Shown in pieces: positions 53,708 to 62,760 of a stretch of 64,000 nt of DNA. Under the pieces are notes generated by a model that saw nothing but the letters and a program-made list of their open reading frames with translations, was not told where the DNA came from and did no database searches. The DNA lies in NCBI GenBank assembly GCA_039810585.1, contig JBDHXF010000010.1, positions 1 to 64,000 of the forward strand, in the 5' to 3' direction. Every line of letters begins with the position of its first letter. Position 1 is the first letter of the stretch. The DNA comes from JBBATK01 sp039810585 (GTDB lineage Bacteria > Bacteroidota > Ignavibacteria > Kapaibacteriales > NICIL-2). The position numbers and the translations under genes were made by a program.

Positions 53708-55939
53708 CTACCATGAGCCGTTCAGTTGGAGGTAAAATTGTCGACCCAACAAGCTTGGTAACGATCGTAAATCCAGATGATCGAGGAGGTTCATGGCTCC
53801 GACCGAAAGTCGTAGAGAACTCAGATGGAGAGCATTTTCGGTCAAGCTAAATTCCTTCGTGAGAGAACACTTAAGGTTCCAATACGATGCGACGTATTCC
53901 GTAGCAAGATCAGGAACAGCTCGAGAGAGAGACGATAGAACACTTCCGTTTCTATCCAAGGCTTCGTCACCAAACTTCCCCACAAAATCCGCCCTCGAAC
54001 TGAATACCCAGCCATCGGTGGTACAGAGATCCAGGCACACATTAGCTAAATGTTTGGACACGTACCACAATCCACCGTAGTTGCTTCGCGTCAACGGTAT
54101 AAAGCTCCCGGTCTTTGGGTCGGTCGTTCCCGCCGAACCGGCATCAATGGCGGCAAGAACGTCAACATCCGCAGCGTCCACGTACTGATACGAGCCCTTG
54201 GCTCGCATGCTTAACCATGAACTTAGTGTCCACGTTGCCGATGTTGTGAGCTCAAGTCCTTGGGTACGAACATGACTGAGGTTATGATACGAATACACGG
54301 CAACCGAGCCTTGCACATGATCCAAGTAGTATTCAATCATGTTGGAGACCGTGCTATGAAAAGCTCGAATTTCGGCGTGAAAGCGCTCCATTGCGCTCCA
54401 GAACGATCGGCTGTCGCAGTCGCAACTGAAACTAAGATCATATGAAAGTGCGCGTTCCGGTTCCAGGGTATTCCCGAGTGCGTGAGCTCCCTCCAATACG
54501 TAGCCGGCTCCTTGCAGGTTATTGCGGAAGAACACGTAGAGTTGTCTGAAATCCGGAGCTTTAAAACCACTCCCAATGGATGAACGCAGACTGAAGTTCT
54601 CGTCGAGTTTAACCAGGGCCGAGAACTTAGGACTCAAGTTTCCGCCATATTCGTTGTTTACATCCTCTCGTGCGCTTGCGGCGTAGGACAGCCAACTCAA
54701 GGGATTTCCCTCCCACTGTCCGTACACTACACCTGTTGTGTACGATGGCACAGAATCGTACCGAGTACCGCTAATGCGATCCAAAACGTACTCGGTTCCT
54801 ACAATCAGTCGATTGGATTGGTTGAAAAACACGTCGTACTGCACACTTGGTTTTAGGTAGGACCGCGCCATGTTATCCAGATTCGTTCCACTTCCTTGCA
54901 CCACGTCGAAATTGTAATCTTCAGAAAATCGCGCGTAGTAAAGGGAGGCCTCTGCATGGGCATCTCCGTGAATCCATTCAGCAGCCAGACGTGATCCCAG
55001 TTCAGACTGGTCGACAGAGCCAGTATTTTGTGCGATCTGACCGAAGTACGATTCCACAAACGTGCCCACCGAGTGCGAGTGAAAGTTTCGCACACTTCCG
55101 CTGATGCGAAAGGTCGGACTGATATAAAACTTGGCTTGTGACTGCACGGTCACATCTCGAAAACCGGAATATGGAATGGTGAGTGTGTCGGCGGTCAAAT
55201 TGAAGGGCGACGAATTTCGATAATCACAGAAAAGACTCCAGTCCAGGTCGTCATTCGAAAAGCCCACGTTGACCGCAGGCTCTTGCCCCATATGCGTTGT
55301 GGTCTGCAGCGTTAATCCTCCGGTCCAGCCCGGTCGCGGCTTGACAGTGATCAAATTGATCACACCGGCAAGGGCCTCACTACCGTAGAGGCTTGACATG
55401 GGACCCTTCACTACTTCAACTTGTCGTACATTTCCCACTGCTATACGATTAAGATCGATCACACCTGCCACCCGACTGATCAGTGGCTGACCATCGACGA
55501 GGATTTGTGTGTAATCTGCGCTCATTCCTTGCAGTTGAACACCGGTATGCAGGCCATTAGAAATCCCCACCCCACTCTGATCTTCCAACACTTGATTCAG
55601 CGACGTACTTCCACTACCTTTAAGGCTTGCAGCGTCCACTACCTCTACTCTCACCGGTGAGTCTTTCAGCTCAACTTCGGATCGAGTGCCGGTTACAACT
55701 ACGGTTCCTGTTTTCACTGTCTTCGTGGCGGTATCTCTCGACTTCGTCTTGTTTGAAGGAACCTTGGGTAATCGCGGTTGCGAATGCGTTGAATCCGATG
55801 GAACCAGCGTTACGGTAGAGGGACGTTCAGTACACAGGACTGCCGTCGTTAACCATAGACCGCAGAGTACGCACAGCCCCCCGAAGGGGGCGCGTATTAT
55901 GAGTCGTTCTAAGAGGTTAAGAAGCTTTTTGTGGCGCAC
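53708..55939 (-). CDS. TonB-dependent receptor, HmuR-like (probable haem receptor)
   Basis: 743 residues. A hydrophobic signal segment (about 17-36) is followed by a Ser/Thr/Pro-rich stretch, then the plug (about 80-195): G-T-V-V-V-T-G-T-R-S-E-V, Q-I-L-V-D-G-Q-P-L and V-V-K-G-P-M-S-S-L-Y-G-S-E-A-L-A-G-V-I-N. The barrel ends in F-Y-L-Q-L-N-G-S-W with terminal Trp. F-K-A-P near residue 460, followed by an N-T-L-E-P-E-R element, corresponds to the FRAP/YRAP and NPxL motifs of haem receptors. It lies 13 bases downstream of a HmuY-like lipoprotein gene, which supports haem uptake. TonB, ExbB and ExbD are not in the window. Confidence 0.85.
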   Translation of the reverse strand: MRHKKLLNLLERLIIRAPFGGLCVLCGLWLTTAVLCTERPSTVTLVPSDSTHSQPRLPKVPSNKTKSRDTATKTVKTGTVVVTGTRSEVELKDSPVRVEVVDAASLKGSGSTSLNQVLEDQSGVGISNGLHTGVQLQGMSADYTQILVDGQPLISRVAGVIDLNRIAVGNVRQVEVVKGPMSSLYGSEALAGVINLITVKPRPGWTGGLTLQTTTHMGQEPAVNVGFSNDDLDWSLFCDYRNSSPFNLTADTLTIPYSGFRDVTVQSQAKFYISPTFRISGSVRNFHSHSVGTFVESYFGQIAQNTGSVDQSELGSRLAAEWIHGDAHAEASLYYARFSEDYNFDVVQGSGTNLDNMARSYLKPSVQYDVFFNQSNRLIVGTEYVLDRISGTRYDSVPSYTTGVVYGQWEGNPLSWLSYAASAREDVNNEYGGNLSPKFSALVKLDENFSLRSSIGSGFKAPDFRQLYVFFRNNLQGAGYVLEGAHALGNTLEPERALSYDLSFSCDCDSRSFWSAMERFHAEIRAFHSTVSNMIEYYLDHVQGSVAVYSYHNLSHVRTQGLELTTSATWTLSSWLSMRAKGSYQYVDAADVDVLAAIDAGSAGTTDPKTGSFIPLTRSNYGGLWYVSKHLANVCLDLCTTDGWVFSSRADFVGKFGDEALDRNGSVLSSLSRAVPDLATEYVASYWNLKCSLTKEFSLTENALHLSSLRLSVGAMNLLDHLDLRSLPSLLGRQFYLQLNGSW

Positions 55940-55952
55940 GGTTCTCTGCGTG

Positions 55953-56585
55953 TTACTTCAAACGAGTGCCGGAAGCTTTCAGATATCGGAGGGCAAAAGT
56001 CGAAAGATCGTACGTAGACATTGGGACGCTCAGCGACACAAACTGGAGTTTATATACGTTGGAGTTGGCTGACTTGATGATTACAGTCTTCTGTGAGTTC
56101 GGACTGATCAAGTGCGTTGAGGGATTGTAGTTAAACATACCGGTACCATCTAAGGCTACACTGGCAATGCGACCGCTTGCGGCCACCGAATCTGATCTGA
56201 AGTTTGCTGCCGTGTAAGTAGTGACGTTGTCGAAGGTAGTATCCACTACATAGGCCATCGTTTTTCCGTTGTCGTTTACACTACCCGAATTGAACAGCAC
56301 ATCGATCTGCACTGTTCTGCCACCACCAAACACGTGTCGTACACACATATCCCACTTCGAGGTCATGGAATCGGAGGCAACTACTGCTGAGTCCAGGTCG
56401 AATGAGTAGTAAAAATCCCGAACTGAATCTGGGGTGATGGTTATGGATTTACTCGTCAATGTGGTATCTGTCGGGGTGACTGGTGTGGTCGATGTGTCGT
56501 TACAGGCACTGAGGGAAATCAGCACAATCGACCCAAGAAGGGCGAGGAAAATACGCAAGGGGTACTCCGGATATTGATGGTACAT
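55953..56585 (-). CDS. HmuY-like haem-binding lipoprotein
   Basis: 210 residues from the ATG at 56583-56585; a TTG five codons earlier lies inside a hairpin. Signal peptide with lipobox L-S-A-C (Cys28), then a Thr/Pro linker. The HmuY fold is suggested by F-Y-Y-S-F-D-L-D, K-W-D-M-C-V-R-H-V-F-G-G-G, a T-Y-T-A-A-N-F region and the closing V-Y-K-L-Q-F-V-S-L. In Porphyromonas HmuY takes haem from host proteins and hands it to HmuR; the receptor gene follows after 13 bases. Haem-ligand His residues are not obvious beyond one His in the R-H-V-F segment, so another ligand is possible. Confidence 0.78.
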   Translation of the reverse strand: MYHQYPEYPLRIFLALLGSIVLISLSACNDTSTTPVTPTDTTLTSKSITITPDSVRDFYYSFDLDSAVVASDSMTSKWDMCVRHVFGGGRTVQIDVLFNSGSVNDNGKTMAYVVDTTFDNVTTYTAANFRSDSVAASGRIASVALDGTGMFNYNPSTHLISPNSQKTVIIKSANSNVYKLQFVSLSVPMSTYDLSTFALRYLKASGTRLK

Positions 56586-56589
56586 GTGA

Positions 56590-56607
56590 CCGGTGTTCAA
56601 ACACCGG
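56590..56607. promoter_or_regulatory. Hairpin at the hmuY-like start codon
   Basis: CCGGTGTT / AACACCGG, a perfect 8-bp stem with a 2-base centre, ending 4 bases before the ATG on the minus strand. In RNA it would cover the place of the ribosome binding site. There is no T-tract. It could equally be an operator. Confidence 0.5.
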
Positions 56608-56641
56608 GCGACAAAAATACCACAATGTCCTCTTAATAGTT

Positions 56642-56673
56642 GTTAAAACACAGATATTGCGTGTAAAAACACA
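56642..56673 (-). promoter_or_regulatory. Two direct repeats upstream of the haem-uptake genes
   Basis: On the minus strand TGTGTTTTTAC and TGTGTTTTAAC occur 21 bases apart, two helical turns, 57-88 bases upstream of the start codon in an AT-rich stretch. This is a typical layout for a regulator binding in tandem. Confidence 0.4.
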
Positions 56674-56717
56674 AAATAGTTTGTAAACCGCTTAATTTTA
56701 GCAGATTAGTTGATTTC

Positions 56718-58001
56718 CTATCGGTAGAGAAGGTATTTTTCGCGCTTAAGACTGAACTCTTTGAGTCCTGCGCTGGCTATGGAACGAATATCAGCGTCGG
56801 TTGACCGGGGGTTGGTCAACGCGCTAAAGAGCCTGGAGCTGCCGGCTATCTTACTGAAGATTCCCTGTTTAGGCGATTTGCAAAGGGTGTCGGCGAAATA
56901 CTCCGCATAGCTATGGCGCAGCCGGATCATGATTTCGACTGCTGCTGAGTACAAAGGCAGAGGTGCGTTATTATCAAAATTGAACAGCAAACCGGTGCAG
57001 TTCTGTCCGGCAAACTTTCCGTTCGTCGGGACGAACTTGGTTTGCACAGCGTGGATATTCAGCGAGTCAAGCACCCTTAGGGTACTATCCAAGTGATCAA
57101 CGCGGAATTGGGGTTGTCCTAAATACTGAAAGGGCAAGGTGGTACCAATACCAATGGAGAACAAGCTCAGTTCCCCCACGAGACCCGTAAGAGCCATTCC
57201 GCGAATGGCGTTAATGCTTGGGATGTTGGGCGACGTGGGAATCCAGACGGAGTTGAGAGCTTCCCACGACATCGTCCGATGCCAACGCTTCATTTTTACG
57301 ACGGTTAAGCGACACTTTCTTGCATGTCCGTTATCATCCTTTGGCAACCAACCCTCTTCATTCATCATGAGAGCAAGCTCACCAATAGTGAGACCGTGGA
57401 TGTACGGTACGGGTACGATGCTTACGAATGAGCGCGACTCTTCATCAACCAAATTCCCATCCACGCACTGGCCGCCAAGCGGATTGGGTCTATCTAATAC
57501 ATAAATCGGGATATTGTATTCGGCACACGCGTCCATCACATTGTACATCGTACTGATGAAAGTGTAAGGTCGCAAGCCAATGTCTTGCAAATCCAGCACG
57601 ACGGCGTCACAGTTTCCGATCATCGCTCGGGTAGGACGGCGAGTTTTGCCGTAGAGTGAATAGGTTGGAATGCCGTAGATAATTTCACCCGAAACGCTCT
57701 CCCCTGCCGGCACTTGGGCAAAGTATCCGTGTTCCGGCGTCAGTAAGGCACAGAGCTGAAGTTCGTCGGTTGACGCCAGTACTTGCGCTGTTTCGTCGAG
57801 GGTGCGAGTGCGACTGGCGATGTTAGCAACCAGTGCAATACGCTTGTTTTTCAGGGGTTGAAAATCCAAGTCGATCAGGTTATCGATGCCAAACTTCACT
57901 GTGCTGCGCACCGGCTGCGCAGCATGAACGGGAGTGGACACGATCGTCCACGCAACGAGGAGCGCCGGGATGACGCTGCTTGGCAGACACTTGGAAAACA
58001 A
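56718..58001 (-). CDS. DUF1343 / NamZ-like exo-beta-N-acetylmuramidase
   Basis: 427 residues beginning with TTG (57999-58001), supported by GGAG 8 bases upstream and a signal peptide right after it (to V-H-A-A-Q); no ATG lies nearby. DUF1343 blocks: F-G-I-D-N-L, K-R-I-A-L-V-A-N, T-P-E-H-G-Y-F-A-Q-V-P-A-G-E (about 92-105), V-V-L-D-L-Q-D-I-G-L-R-P-Y-T-F (about 137-151), V-L-D-R-P-N-P-L-G-G and Y-x-H-G-L-T-I-G-E-L-A. Characterised NamZ enzymes remove terminal MurNAc from wall fragments for recycling. It follows the recombinase gene by 4 bases. Confidence 0.88.
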   Translation of the reverse strand: MFSKCLPSSVIPALLVAWTIVSTPVHAAQPVRSTVKFGIDNLIDLDFQPLKNKRIALVANIASRTRTLDETAQVLASTDELQLCALLTPEHGYFAQVPAGESVSGEIIYGIPTYSLYGKTRRPTRAMIGNCDAVVLDLQDIGLRPYTFISTMYNVMDACAEYNIPIYVLDRPNPLGGQCVDGNLVDEESRSFVSIVPVPYIHGLTIGELALMMNEEGWLPKDDNGHARKCRLTVVKMKRWHRTMSWEALNSVWIPTSPNIPSINAIRGMALTGLVGELSLFSIGIGTTLPFQYLGQPQFRVDHLDSTLRVLDSLNIHAVQTKFVPTNGKFAGQNCTGLLFNFDNNAPLPLYSAAVEIMIRLRHSYAEYFADTLCKSPKQGIFSKIAGSSRLFSALTNPRSTDADIRSIASAGLKEFSLKREKYLLYR

Positions 58002-58005
58002 CGGA

Positions 58006-58926
58006 TTAGCTCCGAGGATGAAACGTTTTATGAACCGCAGATATATACGCTCTGTCTAAATGGGTATAGATCTGTGTCGTAGAAATATCGGCGTGGCCGA
58101 GCATCTCTTGAACGGCGCGCAGGTCGGCGCCTCCCTCGATGAGGTGAGTGGCAAAGGAATGCCGTAAGGTGTGGGGATGCACATCCACGGAAAGTTGAGC
58201 GGAAACGGCTGAGCGATGGACGATATTCCAGACACTCATGCGAGAGAGTTTTCCACCCCGCTGATTGAGATAGAGCACGTCGTCCGTTGCTTGCTGGGAA
58301 ACAAACAAATGCCTCACATCTCGTTGATAGCGCTGTATCCACTCCAGAGCGGAGTGTCCGATTGGGACAATGCGTTCCTTAGAACCCTTGCCAAAAACGC
58401 GGATAATCTCAGCATCCCACAGAATGTCTCTCTGTTTCAACGCGCACAACTCGCTCACCCGCAATCCACAGGCATATAGTGTTTCAAGAATTGAGCGATC
58501 GCGAACTCCGGCTGATGTGCCCGTATCCGGTTGCTCGAGCAGGGCGTTGACCTGCTCGATGGTCAGTGCTTCCGGCAGGGCTCTTCCTCCGCGGGGAAGT
58601 TCAATCAGCTCAGCAGGGTTTTCGAGTCCTTCCTCCACGCTACACAAAAAGCCATACAAACTCTTAATGGACGAAGAATATCGAGCTCGGCTTCCGGAAC
58701 TCATTCCGAGTTCGTGCAGCAAGGCTAAAAAGTTTCGTATCGTTTCGCTCTTCGCTTCTTGAAAAGTGGAGTGCTGCTCAGAGATCAGATATTCGGCGTA
58801 GCGTTGTAAATCGTGGAGGTAACTGAGAACCGAATTTCCGGCCAGCCCACGCTCGAGGCGAAGAAAGCGCCGATAGGAATCGAGTGCTTTTTGCATCGAC
58901 TTTGGTAGCGCGGCTTTGTCCTTCAT
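58006..58926 (-). CDS. Tyrosine recombinase XerC/XerD
   Basis: 306 residues, the usual Xer length. An N-terminal SAM-like core-binding domain (about 10-100) is followed by the catalytic domain with Arg in Y-A-C-G-L-R-V-S-E-L (about 157), Lys in G-K-G-S-K-E-R, H-x-x-R in H-P-H-T-L-R-H-S-F-A-T-H-L (about 252), His in L-G-H-A-D-I-S-T-T, and Tyr in Q-I-Y-T-H-L (about 286). The set is complete. It resolves chromosome dimers at dif. Sequence suggests XerD, but XerC versus XerD is not certain. Its start overlaps the stop of the PgpH-like gene by 4 bases. There is no sign of a phage or integron context. Confidence 0.93.
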   Translation of the reverse strand: MKDKAALPKSMQKALDSYRRFLRLERGLAGNSVLSYLHDLQRYAEYLISEQHSTFQEAKSETIRNFLALLHELGMSSGSRARYSSSIKSLYGFLCSVEEGLENPAELIELPRGGRALPEALTIEQVNALLEQPDTGTSAGVRDRSILETLYACGLRVSELCALKQRDILWDAEIIRVFGKGSKERIVPIGHSALEWIQRYQRDVRHLFVSQQATDDVLYLNQRGGKLSRMSVWNIVHRSAVSAQLSVDVHPHTLRHSFATHLIEGGADLRAVQEMLGHADISTTQIYTHLDRAYISAVHKTFHPRS

Positions 58927-61064
58927 CGCTCCGATTCGTTATCGTGCCGAAACTCCTTGTACTGGATGCGTTGATGATGAGCACCGACCAAATTGCGAGC
59001 GAAGACCTCTCGAATGATGACGAGCTCTTTCATGGTCAGATTACACTCGTCGAGTTGGCCATCCAAAATCTTATCCTTAAAGATTGCATCAATTTTCTGT
59101 TCCAGTTCTTCCCGATCGTCTGTTGTCCGCGAAATCGCTTCCACTCCATCGGCAAGCATCACAAGAGCCGTTTCCTTGGAATTGGGTTTGGGTCCCGGAT
59201 ACCGGTAATTTTCCTCTTGCAATTCTGCGGTTGAATCCGATTCTTGCTCCTCCAATGCCTTGGCATAAAAGTGCTTAATCAAACCCGTACCGTGGTGCAT
59301 CGGGATGAACACGGCAATACGTCGCGGTAAACCGTATTCTCGAGCCAACTCCAATCCATCCTGCACGTGATTGCGGATAATGGTGGCGCTTTTCTTAGGA
59401 CTCAGTAGATCATGCTTATTAGCTAACTCAATTTGGTTTTCGATGAAGTACTCAGCCTTGGGAATCTTGCCGATATCGTGAAAGTAGGCGCCTACTCGGG
59501 CAAGCAAAGGACTCGCTTCAATGGCATAGGCTGCAGCCTCCACCAAATTGGCAATCGCCAGAGTGTGCTGATACGTGCCGGGCGCTTTCTCACTCATTTC
59601 CAGAAGCAAGGGGTGGTTTACATTGTCATATTCTCGCAGAGCTAAATCGGTAAGCACACCAAAGAATTTTTCCGATACCGCAATTACGGCAAAGGTGAGC
59701 AAGGGCGACAACACAGCGTTTATCGATACCGCTAACAGTGTAATCCAATGTGATGAGATTTCGATATTTCGTTCCAGCCAGGTGGCTAGCAACACGCTTA
59801 CAAAGCCAATTTCGATGAAGGCGATGGATCGAAAGAGCTGGGTACGACTACGGAGATCACGAACACTATAAGCTCCCAATGTTCCGCTAAAGAGCAAGGC
59901 AAATGCACCATTCAAATCGTTAGAGCGTACCGCCGCAAACATCAGAGAACAGGTGACGGTAATAATGAAGCCTGTTCTGGAATCAAAGTAGATAGCCGCG
60001 ATCATCGCAATCGCAGGGATAAGCACCAGATATTCCGCGTTACTGGACTCCGGCATGCGAACCGAGAGCCAGGACATCGCTGCGCTCAGCACCACAAGGG
60101 CGCTGAGAGAGGCAAGTTTCAGATTGTCGAACATGATGCGCTTGCGCAGGTAGTACGCAAAGAGCGCAAAGAGCGCATAGATCAAAAGCGCGTGAAGCAG
60201 CGCTCCGAGTACGTTCCCAATTGTCTGTAATTGTGTTGAGTTGTCGTCTCGAATAACTCCATAGCTGTTCAGCTTCGCGATACCTTCGGTATCGAGGATG
60301 TCACCATGGCGAACAATCACTTCCCCTTTGCGCACGATACCCAAACTATGCGGCACATTGTCGGCAGCTGCTTCACGCAGTTGATTCGTGCGCTGCTCTG
60401 AAAATTCGAGAGTGGGCAAGAGAAGTCGAAAAACGCTTTCTACGAGACTGGAGAGGTCGCGGGGACTGAGCTCATCGTGCAGTGCGGCCTCTATTGATGC
60501 CTGAACACCACTGCTGTCCACCACATCTTTCACGTTACGAGATTCCAGGATAGTGTTCTCTCGGAGAATCAGAATCGCCGAACCGGGACACTTGCTTTTC
60601 GATAGATTGATAAAATCCTGACGTGACAACTGCTGACACACGGTATATAAGCGTGTTTTCAATACCGGGGTCGGAGAGCTCAAACCGGCATCGGCAAGGA
60701 GTTGGTCTACTGTTTTCTCCACTGCCTGCTGAGGCCTGGTAACACTCAAAAACACGAAGGCAGCATTACGCCTGGCGGAATCAACTTGAGCACGATACTC
60801 AGCTTCTGCCTTATGGATAGAAAAACTGCTTTGCGCTGTCACCGTTTCATTCTGCCACATTTGTCCCGCACTGAGCGACACCATGCTAGCCGTATGTAGC
60901 AAGCCGGACAGAATTCCGGGAAAGAACAGGGCGCACAGCAGAGGGCTGAGCACCAATATGCTGAGGCGCAGAGTACGTGAACGTCTCCACTGACGGGAGC
61001 CGCTTTCGCTCTTGGCGGACTCCTCCTGGAGTTGTTGAAAGAGTGTGGGACGATGCTTAGACAT
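58923..61064 (-). CDS. PgpH-like membrane HD-domain phosphodiesterase (7TMR-HD family)
   Basis: 713 residues. The first membrane helix is near 32-52, then an extracytoplasmic 7TMR-HDED domain (about 60-285), a group of membrane helices (about 290-480), and a cytoplasmic HD domain with H-T-L in Y-Q-H-T-L-A-I-A-N-L-V, H-D-I-G-K near residue 527, and H-H near F-I-P-M-H-H-G-T-G. Relatives of PgpH break down cyclic di-AMP. It lies between a HAD hydrolase (8-base overlap) and the recombinase (4-base overlap). Confidence 0.93.
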   Translation of the reverse strand: MSKHRPTLFQQLQEESAKSESGSRQWRRSRTLRLSILVLSPLLCALFFPGILSGLLHTASMVSLSAGQMWQNETVTAQSSFSIHKAEAEYRAQVDSARRNAAFVFLSVTRPQQAVEKTVDQLLADAGLSSPTPVLKTRLYTVCQQLSRQDFINLSKSKCPGSAILILRENTILESRNVKDVVDSSGVQASIEAALHDELSPRDLSSLVESVFRLLLPTLEFSEQRTNQLREAAADNVPHSLGIVRKGEVIVRHGDILDTEGIAKLNSYGVIRDDNSTQLQTIGNVLGALLHALLIYALFALFAYYLRKRIMFDNLKLASLSALVVLSAAMSWLSVRMPESSNAEYLVLIPAIAMIAAIYFDSRTGFIITVTCSLMFAAVRSNDLNGAFALLFSGTLGAYSVRDLRSRTQLFRSIAFIEIGFVSVLLATWLERNIEISSHWITLLAVSINAVLSPLLTFAVIAVSEKFFGVLTDLALREYDNVNHPLLLEMSEKAPGTYQHTLAIANLVEAAAYAIEASPLLARVGAYFHDIGKIPKAEYFIENQIELANKHDLLSPKKSATIIRNHVQDGLELAREYGLPRRIAVFIPMHHGTGLIKHFYAKALEEQESDSTAELQEENYRYPGPKPNSKETALVMLADGVEAISRTTDDREELEQKIDAIFKDKILDGQLDECNLTMKELVIIREVFARNLVGAHHQRIQYKEFRHDNESER

Positions 61065-61938
61065 TGTTCAACCTCTCGTGCGAAAGTACCATTCGGAAAA
61101 ACTCGTCAAGCCCTCCCTGCGAGGCATTGTCCTGACAGACGAAATTCGCCTTTTTCTTCAATGCGGACACAGCGTTCGGAAAACTCACACAGAAGTACTC
61201 CGGACGAAACATGGGGATATCATTTTCATAATCTCCAATCACTGCCACCCGATCGTCCGGTACGTCCATGAGTCGTTGCAATTCTTGGACCGCCGTTCCC
61301 TTGTCGGCTGCGGATGGTCGGACCTCCATCACCGCTTGAGAGCTACGCCGACGTGACTGTCGCAGCGGCAATTCCAATTCGTTAGGCCAGGCTTCTGCGA
61401 GTGAGCGGCGAAGCCGCTCAAGAATTGAAAACTCTCCCACGATATAGTATCGCAAAATGTCGGGACCACACTGCTCTAACGACCTCACCGGGGTTGGGAC
61501 GATGTCGCTATGGCGCAGGTACTCCGGTAGGTATGGAGTGCTTTCGAAGTACACGGTCGATGCGGCCAGCGCGGTGGTTTCGAAGTGAAGCTCTTGTCGC
61601 ATCCGTGCCAGATGCACAGCCACACTCGCGTTGATGCAGTGCTGACGTACTATTTCGTTCCGGGAGCCGACAATTAATGCGCCATCCATCACCGCGATCG
61701 GACTATCCAGACTCAAGATTTCGTGCACATCCCGAGCTGCCGGGTAAGACCGTCCACTCACGAGACAGAAGCGAATTCCCTTTGCCACAACATCGTGAAC
61801 CAGTTGGATGGTGCTCTCAAATACATCTCCATCGTCGTTAAGCAAGGTACCGTCTATGTCGCATGCGATCAAGCGCAGAGACGCCATCCGTTCGGCATTG
61901 CTTGGTCGTCGTGAGAAGCGCGAAAGGAAGGCTCTCAT
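61057..61938 (-). CDS. HAD-superfamily hydrolase, Cof type
   Basis: 293 residues. Motif I is A-C-D-I-D-G-T-L-L (about 23-31), motif II S-G-R-S near 60, and motif III/IV G-D-Y-E-N-D-I-P-M-F near 237. The cap and length fit the Cof/YidA-type sugar-phosphate or flavin phosphatases. The start overlaps the stop of the upstream crotonase by 4 bases (ATGA), which supports it over an inner ATG 17 codons later. The 3' end overlaps the start of the PgpH-like gene by 8 bases. The substrate is unknown. Confidence 0.9.
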   Translation of the reverse strand: MRAFLSRFSRRPSNAERMASLRLIACDIDGTLLNDDGDVFESTIQLVHDVVAKGIRFCLVSGRSYPAARDVHEILSLDSPIAVMDGALIVGSRNEIVRQHCINASVAVHLARMRQELHFETTALAASTVYFESTPYLPEYLRHSDIVPTPVRSLEQCGPDILRYYIVGEFSILERLRRSLAEAWPNELELPLRQSRRRSSQAVMEVRPSAADKGTAVQELQRLMDVPDDRVAVIGDYENDIPMFRPEYFCVSFPNAVSALKKKANFVCQDNASQGGLDEFFRMVLSHERLNNV

Positions 61939-62744
61939 TGTCCTTTAAATCGCGGTGAACGCTTCTCAGTGAAGGCTGCGATTCCCTCGCTGTAATCTTC
62001 CGTCTCACCTGCGCGCTGCTGATACTCTTCCTCAGCTTCAAGCATCTGTTCTAAGCTTGACGTCATTCCCTGCTGCAGCAACTTCTTGACGAATCCATAA
62101 CTCTTGGTCGGACCCTTTGCATAGCTAGCTGCAAGTGCTTGAAGTGCGGCATCAAATGCATCGGGCGATGCAACCTGATTGACCAATCCCAAGCGAAGTG
62201 CTTCTTCGGCACTGAGGGGCGCATTGAGCGTCGCAAATTCAAAGGCTTTCGAGTAGCCAAGCATTCGTGGATAAAAATAGGTCGCCCCGGAATCCGGCAC
62301 CAGTGCGATTGCCGCAAAGGCCTCGACTAAGCGAGCGGTGCTGACCATGACGCGTACATCGGCAGCTAAGGCTAGCGACAATCCCGCTCCGGCAGCAACG
62401 CCGTTTATACCGGCAATGATGGGCTTGGGCATGTCTCGCATCAGGCGGATCATGGGATTATAGCGCTGCTTCAACGAATCTCGCAAACTTCCCCTGCCTT
62501 CTTGTCCCGGAGCCTCTTTCAAATCCTGTCCTGAACAAAAAGCTCTGCCGGCTCCGCGCAACACTACGCAACGCACGGCAGTATCGTTTGTCGCTGCTTG
62601 AAGAGCCTCAATGAGCTCATAGCTCATGGCATCGTTAAAGGCGTTGAAGACATCCGGTCTGTGTAAGCTAATGGTAGCGACGCCGTCGGCTACTTCGTAT
62701 AGAACTGTGCTGCCAATCATAGGGTACGTGTAAATGGAATTCAT
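61935..62744 (-). CDS. Enoyl-CoA hydratase/isomerase family protein, PaaG-like
   Basis: 269 residues, crotonase fold. The CoA oxyanion hole is seen at C-S-G-Q-D-L-K-E (about 70) and G-V-A-A-G-A-G-L-S-L-A-L-A-A-D (about 115-129). In place of the two Glu of classical hydratases it has an Asp in A-L-V-P-D-S-G-A-T-Y-F, the pattern of the PaaG isomerases that act in phenylacetate breakdown or on related enoyl-CoAs. No other paa gene is present except the adjacent crotonase. It lies 16 bases after that crotonase's stop. The start could also be an ATG eight codons later (MIGSTVLYE). Confidence 0.88.
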   Translation of the reverse strand: MNSIYTYPMIGSTVLYEVADGVATISLHRPDVFNAFNDAMSYELIEALQAATNDTAVRCVVLRGAGRAFCSGQDLKEAPGQEGRGSLRDSLKQRYNPMIRLMRDMPKPIIAGINGVAAGAGLSLALAADVRVMVSTARLVEAFAAIALVPDSGATYFYPRMLGYSKAFEFATLNAPLSAEEALRLGLVNQVASPDAFDAALQALAASYAKGPTKSYGFVKKLLQQGMTSSLEQMLEAEEEYQQRAGETEDYSEGIAAFTEKRSPRFKGQ

Positions 62745-62760
62745 GAATACGATTTGGTGA

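Noticed and set aside
58006..58926. Integrase of a mobile element
   Set aside because: The sequence has the length and layout of housekeeping Xer, is embedded in an operon by a 4-base overlap, and no att repeats or phage genes are near.
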